Source of the DNA: Pirellulales bacterium
GTDB taxonomy: Bacteria; Planctomycetota; Planctomycetia; Pirellulales; PALSA-1355
Reading direction: 5' to 3'
DNA length: 64,000 bases
Assembly (NCBI GenBank): GCA_022844125.1
Contig: JALHMI010000007.1
Location: 256,896 to 320,895 of the forward strand
Shown here: positions 60,037 through 64,000 of the stretch, one piece after another
Layout of the letters: each line of letters begins with the position of its first letter
Position numbering within the stretch: the first letter of the stretch is position 1
The notes under the pieces: model-generated
Seen by the model: the letters and a program-made list of their open reading frames with translations, nothing else
Databases searched by the model: none
What the model was told of the DNA's origin: nothing
Translations under genes and position numbers: made by a program

Positions 60037-63000
60037 CGACCTCGGCGAAGCACGCGCCCAAGTATACAGAGCAGCAAGAGAAAGCCATCGAGACACGCAA
60101 GGTGTCCGTTTCACTTTCGGCTGGAGCTGGCTGCGGCAAAACCTTTGTGCTGACTGAACGCTACCTGTCGCATCTCGATCCGCGCGTGCCAGGCGCTCTG
60201 CTGCCGGACCAGATCGGACAGCTTGTGGCGATCACCTTTACCGATCGGGCCGCGCGCGAGATGCGCGACCGGATTCGGCGCCGCTGTTATGAGCGTCTGC
60301 AAACCTGCGACGAAGCGGATGCCGGCTATTGGGCCACGCTACTGCGCACGCTCGACAATGCCCGGATCAACACGATTCACGGATTTTGCGCATCGCTGCT
60401 GAGGTCTCGGGCGGTGGAAGCGGGGCTCGATCCACAGTTCACCGTGCTGGAACAGGCACAGTCGGAATCGCTGCTGAGCGAATCGCTGGACGACGTGCTG
60501 CGAAGACTGATCGCTGCCGCGGACGAGACGACGCTTGCGCTGGCCGCGCAATTCGATCTCGACGGCATGCGCGGGATGCTCCGGGGTCTGGTGCTGGACA
60601 GCACGCCGCAGCTAATTTCCAGGTGGCGAGATGCGACGCCGGAGCAAGTTGTTGAGAGCTGGCAGCAGGAGTTCGAACTGCTGCGGCCACAGGTCGCGGC
60701 GTACGTATTGGGTTCGAATCTGACCAAATGCATTGAGTCCATCCTTCAGGAGCACGTGCCGGCGCATGCAGAGATGGCCGCACGCCGCGAGGCAGTGCTC
60801 GAGGCATTGGAAGGATTGCGGCGCGAGGAAGGCGCCGGTCCGCTGGGCCAGCAGTTGCGCCAGATTCAAGTTAATGCCAAAGTTCAGGGGGGCGGCGGCG
60901 CGCGAGTCTGGCCGGATGCCGAAGCCTATGCCCGGTTTCGCGACTCAGCGACCGAGCTGCGTGGAATACTAACGCCTCTCATCTCGCTTGCCGATTTCAA
61001 CATTGCGGATGCCCGGGAGGCGGCGGAGCTCGGAACGAAGTTGCTCGGCCTGGCTGTTCAGGTCTATGAGAGCTACCAGCAACGAAAGCGGGAGCTGCGA
61101 GTGCTGGACTTCAACGACTTGCTGGTGCGCGCGCGAGCACTGCTGGTTGAAGGAGACGGCGCCGAGCTGGCCAAGCAACTCAGCTCCGGCATTACGTTGT
61201 TGCTGGTGGATGAATTTCAGGACACCGATCCGCAACAAGTCGATCTGGTAAAGGCCTTGTGTGGCGACGGATTGAGTCGGGGGCGGCTGTTTTTCGTGGG
61301 GGATTTCAAACAGTCGATTTACCGCTTTCGCGGCGCGAAACCGCACGTGTTCCGCGACCTGCGCAGCGAAACACCGGCGGCCGGCCGGCTGTCCCTTTCC
61401 CGGAACTTTCGCAGCCAGCCGGCAATCCTGAACTTTGTGAACGCGCTGTTCGCCGAGGAACTTGGCGCGGAGTATGAACCGCTGGTGGCCGTGCGGCCGC
61501 AGGTGAGTGATGAGCCGGCCGTCGAGTTTCTGTGGGCGCCGACGGTCGCGGACAAGGAATCGGTGGAGGAAATGCGCGCTCGCGAGGCCGATTGGGTGGC
61601 CAGGCGGCTGCGCGAGATCATCGACAGCGGCCAGCCAATCGTTCGCACGGAAACTGACGGGAAGCCGAAGGCCCGTCCAGTAACGCCGGGCGACGTCGCG
61701 ATTCTGATGCGGGCGCTAACGGATGTCGAGGCTTACGAAGCGGCACTGCGCAGGTATGAACTCGATTACTACCTCGTGGGAGGACACGCGTTCTACGCTC
61801 AGCAGGAAGTGTTTGACCTCTTGAACTTGCTGCGTGCTGTCGACAACCGGGAGGATGTCGTGAGCCTGGCGGGCGTGCTGCGGAGCCCGTTCTTTGGACT
61901 GACAGACGAGACCTTGTTCTGGTTGGCCCAGGACCCGGCGGGTCTGGGAAGCGCAATCGTCAGCCAGACGCTGCCGGAGGAAATCAGCGCGCAGCAGCGG
62001 CAGCAAGTGCGAGCGGCGCGAGAGACGCTCATCGATCTGAGGGCTTGCAAGGATCGGCTGCGAGTTTCCGAGCTGATTGAGCGCGCGCTGGACCGGACGG
62101 GGTATGACGCCACGCTGCTCCGAGAGTTTCTTGGTGCGCGAAAACTGGCGAATCTCGAGAAGCTACAGGAGCAGGCGCGTAGTTTTCAACGTGGTGATTT
62201 TCTGGGGCTCGCCGACTTCATTGTGCGGCTGAGTGATTTTGTCGCGCGGCAGCCAGACGAGGCCCTGGCCGCGACGCATTCGGAAGCGACCGACGTCGTG
62301 CGGCTGATGACGGTGCATCAGTCGAAGGGACTCGAGTTTCCGCTGGTTGTCGTGCCGGACATGAATCGGAGACCGTTCAACGGCGCGGACAGTACCCACC
62401 TTCACGAACGGCTGGGTCCGCTGGCACGTACTTCGGCCGAGGAAGACGGTTCGCGGGCAGTGAGTGGTTATGATTTGTGGCGGTTTGCGGAGAAAGCAGA
62501 AGAGGAAGCGGAGTCGAGCCGTTTGCTCTACGTTGCCACGACGCGAGCGGCCGATTACCTGATACTCTCGGCCAGTGTCAAGAACATTGGAGATGGTAGC
62601 TCTCCGTGGATGAAGCTTCTGGCCAGACGGTTCGATCTGGTCAGCGGCGAGTTTCGCGGTCGCGACTTACCCTTCGATCAGCGTCCCCAGGTGCGGGTGA
62701 CAAGCGAGCCACCGCCGGAGTTTAAAGCACGCGGGAAATCGCGCCGCGCGGAGATTGCCAAGCTGGCGAAGTATCTTGACCCAACTGGCAGACGCGACGC
62801 AACGTTGCTGGCCGTCGATTCGGTGGCGCGAGATTCGGCGGCCAGTCGGCAATTCTCCTTCTCGCGGCTCTCGGGGAAGCTGCACCGGAAGTTCGAGCAC
62901 TTGGACGAAGCGTCCGCTCAACTCGAAGGTCCGGACCCCCGGCAGCTCGGCACGCTCGTGCACGCCGTGCTGGGGGCGTGGGACTTCACGAGATCCGGCG

Positions 63001-63521
63001 ACGTCGCTCAGCTTGTCGAACGCTTTGCCGAGCAGCACCTGCCTGACTCGCCGGGAGAGATTGCCGAGGCGCGGAGCATGATCGAGCGATTCGCCAGTTC
63101 GCCGCGCGCCCAGCAGTTGAAGTCCGCCACGAGCGCGCACGCGGAAGTCGAGTTTCTGCTGCCGTGGAGCATCGACGGCAGCGGTGCCCGTGGGGTCGCG
63201 TTACGGGGGTACTTGGACCAGTTGTATCAGGATGCGTCGGGTGCCTGGCACATCCTGGATTTTAAGACAAATCGGTTTGGCCCAGGTGGCGCCCAAAATG
63301 CGGCCGCGGAGTACGAGATGCAGATGTACGTGTATGGGCTGGCTGCGGAAAGAATTCTGCACTCGGCCCCCGCCGAGTTGACGCTGCATTTTCTGCGTAC
63401 GGGGGACGAAGTGTCTTTTGCCTGGAATGACGACGCCCGCCGGCGCGTGGTTCGCATGGTGCACGACGCGATTCGGCTGGCCTTGTCCGAATCGGCTGTG
63501 CATGCGGTTGCGGGAAATTGA
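60033..63521 (+). CDS. addA: AddA-like UvrD-family helicase-nuclease
   Basis: A 1162-residue superfamily 1A helicase with a C-terminal nuclease. Walker A SAGAGCGKT near residue 30, motif Ia ITFTDRAAREM, motif II VDEFQDTDPQQ near residue 393, motif III FVGDFKQSIYRFRGA, motif V VHQSKGLEFPLVVV, motif VI LLYVATTRA. The C-terminal nuclease domain carries ILDFKTNR (D1076, K1078), as in AddA and RecB. Starts at the ATG inside the ATGA overlap with the AddB-like gene, after GGGAG. Together they form an AddAB-type recombination complex. Length and motif order match the AddA family. Confidence 0.93.
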   Translation: MTTSAKHAPKYTEQQEKAIETRKVSVSLSAGAGCGKTFVLTERYLSHLDPRVPGALLPDQIGQLVAITFTDRAAREMRDRIRRRCYERLQTCDEADAGYWATLLRTLDNARINTIHGFCASLLRSRAVEAGLDPQFTVLEQAQSESLLSESLDDVLRRLIAAADETTLALAAQFDLDGMRGMLRGLVLDSTPQLISRWRDATPEQVVESWQQEFELLRPQVAAYVLGSNLTKCIESILQEHVPAHAEMAARREAVLEALEGLRREEGAGPLGQQLRQIQVNAKVQGGGGARVWPDAEAYARFRDSATELRGILTPLISLADFNIADAREAAELGTKLLGLAVQVYESYQQRKRELRVLDFNDLLVRARALLVEGDGAELAKQLSSGITLLLVDEFQDTDPQQVDLVKALCGDGLSRGRLFFVGDFKQSIYRFRGAKPHVFRDLRSETPAAGRLSLSRNFRSQPAILNFVNALFAEELGAEYEPLVAVRPQVSDEPAVEFLWAPTVADKESVEEMRAREADWVARRLREIIDSGQPIVRTETDGKPKARPVTPGDVAILMRALTDVEAYEAALRRYELDYYLVGGHAFYAQQEVFDLLNLLRAVDNREDVVSLAGVLRSPFFGLTDETLFWLAQDPAGLGSAIVSQTLPEEISAQQRQQVRAARETLIDLRACKDRLRVSELIERALDRTGYDATLLREFLGARKLANLEKLQEQARSFQRGDFLGLADFIVRLSDFVARQPDEALAATHSEATDVVRLMTVHQSKGLEFPLVVVPDMNRRPFNGADSTHLHERLGPLARTSAEEDGSRAVSGYDLWRFAEKAEEEAESSRLLYVATTRAADYLILSASVKNIGDGSSPWMKLLARRFDLVSGEFRGRDLPFDQRPQVRVTSEPPPEFKARGKSRRAEIAKLAKYLDPTGRRDATLLAVDSVARDSAASRQFSFSRLSGKLHRKFEHLDEASAQLEGPDPRQLGTLVHAVLGAWDFTRSGDVAQLVERFAEQHLPDSPGEIAEARSMIERFASSPRAQQLKSATSAHAEVEFLLPWSIDGSGARGVALRGYLDQLYQDASGAWHILDFKTNRFGPGGAQNAAAEYEMQMYVYGLAAERILHSAPAELTLHFLRTGDEVSFAWNDDARRRVVRMVHDAIRLALSESAVHAVAGN

Positions 63522-63572
63522 CGTTTCGCACCCGGTCCGGCATCGCGGTCTATCGCATCTTGCAGGCAGACC

Positions 63573-63578
63573 TATAAT
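63573..63578 (+). promoter_or_regulatory. consensus -10 element before the CCA-adding enzyme gene
   Basis: TATAAT (63573-63578) is a perfect -10 hexamer, 45 bases before the ATG at 63623. No good -35 is found at 16-18 bases upstream, so any promoter here would be weak or activator-dependent. Confidence 0.3.
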
Positions 63579-63622
63579 CGAGCCGGTAATGAACCTGATC
63601 ACTTCTCGCGAGAGGCCGCTTG

Positions 63623-64000
63623 ATGCCGCTCGATCCAGACAAGCAGCGGAAGTTCGCGGTCGACGTGGTTCGCACGCTGCGCAGTCATGGCTACGAAGCC
63701 TATTGGGCCGGCGGCTGCGTGCGCGATCGGCTGCTTGGCAGACTGCCGAAAGACTACGACGTGGCCACGACGGCCCGTCCGGACGAGATTCGGGAGGTGT
63801 TTTCCCACAAGCGAACGGTGCCGATAGGCGCGCAGTTCGGCGTGATCACGGTCGTCGGTCCGAAACCCGCTGGGCAGATCGAGGTGGCCACTTTTCGCGA
63901 GGACGCGACCTACTCCGATGGACGGCGGCCGGATTCGGTGGAGTTCAGCACGCCGGAGGCCGATGCGCACCGCCGAGACTTCACGATCAACGGCCTGTTT
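63623..64000 (+). CDS. CCA tRNA nucleotidyltransferase / poly(A) polymerase family, N-terminal part (cut by the right edge)
   Basis: The first 126 codons of a class II nucleotidyltransferase. The polymerase head domain has AGGCVRDRLLGRLPKDYDVAT, containing the GG-x-VRD motif and the DxD metal-binding pair (D-Y-D). It is followed by TFREDATYSDGRRPDSVEF and RRDFTINGLF, the flexible-loop motif. The family either adds the 3' CCA of tRNA or polyadenylates RNA; the N-terminal part alone does not separate the two. The ATG follows GAGAGG by about 9 bases. The 3' end lies outside the window. Confidence 0.93.
   Translation, partial: MPLDPDKQRKFAVDVVRTLRSHGYEAYWAGGCVRDRLLGRLPKDYDVATTARPDEIREVFSHKRTVPIGAQFGVITVVGPKPAGQIEVATFREDATYSDGRRPDSVEFSTPEADAHRRDFTINGLF

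Noticed and set aside
63599-63970. Minus-strand frame opposite the CCA-adding enzyme gene
   Set aside because: The plus strand carries the nucleotidyltransferase motifs GGCVRD and DYD, so the antisense frame is a shadow.
1-64000. tRNA, rRNA, CRISPR, insertion sequence or integron
   Set aside because: Intergenic gaps were read on both strands. No cloverleaf with TTCRANY arm, no regularly spaced repeats and no transposase or integrase were found.

Overview
This 64 kb window is GC-rich, protein-dense chromosomal DNA from a planctomycete, most likely of the Pirellulales type. The assignment rests on gene content: three DUF1501 proteins, two DUF1549/DUF1553 (PSCyt2/PSD1) proteins, two planctomycete-type cytochrome c plus WD40 proteins, a DUF1559 prepilin-like protein, a DUF1598 protein and a PEP-CTERM protein. 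No rRNA, tRNA, CRISPR array, insertion sequence or prophage was recognised. About 47 genes are supported. One of them is a GTG-started gene running off the left edge, and the CCA-adding enzyme gene is cut by the right edge.

Layout. 0-2.1 kb: the left-edge fragment and a GT39 membrane glycosyltransferase. 2.3-9.8 kb: first planctomycete surface/cytochrome cluster (DUF1501, DUF1549/DUF1553, and a fused cytochrome c-WD40-PPC protein). 9.8-14.3 kb: a small membrane protein, then a molybdenum hydroxylase operon (FAD, 2Fe-2S and Mo subunits) ending in a ThiS/MoaD-like protein. 14.3-15.6 kb (minus): a three-gene set resembling enterobacterial yqjD-yqjE. 16-23 kb: mostly single genes (HExxH protein, small SFPASDPPSW-motif protein, TSUP transporter, acyl-CoA dehydrogenase, PEP-CTERM beta-propeller, DUF1598, SpoU methyltransferase). 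23.1-30.1 kb: a MacAB/TolC-type export operon. 30.2-32.9 kb (minus): sialidase-like, CPXCG, TIM-barrel and duplicated-repeat genes. 33.0-35.2 kb: Fe-type alcohol dehydrogenase and PfkB kinase. 35.3-40.0 kb: an orphan PAS histidine kinase, a small secreted protein, a ketoglutarate-semialdehyde-type dehydrogenase and a PGPGW-like membrane protein. 40.1-50.2 kb: second surface/cytochrome cluster, with two DUF1501 genes and with the PPC and cytochrome-WD40 parts as separate genes. 50.3-54.9 kb: an enolase-superfamily dehydratase (minus), two translationally coupled GTPases and a rhodanese. 55.0-56.4 kb: DUF1559 with recognisable promoter, ribosome binding site and terminator. 56.7-63.5 kb: an AddB/AddA-type recombination nuclease operon. 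The right edge holds the 5' part of a CCA tRNA nucleotidyltransferase gene.

How the genes fit together. Clusters 1 and 2 hold the same ingredients in different arrangements, and in each the products carry export signals, so each probably builds an extracytoplasmic assembly of unknown function. The Mo hydroxylase operon carries its own GG-tailed ubiquitin-like protein. The export operon supplies all four parts of a tripartite efflux system. The GTPase pair and the AddBA pair each use 4-bp ATGA overlaps, which implies coupled translation of partners.

The strongest leads for undescribed biology are the re-wired DUF1501/PSCyt modules with a shared CxGxTRR leader, the paired membrane-associated GTPases, the ThiS/MoaD-like gene in the hydroxylase operon, and a terminator hairpin that appears to bury the ribosome binding site of the rhodanese gene. 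All functional statements come from reading motifs by eye; no database search was run.
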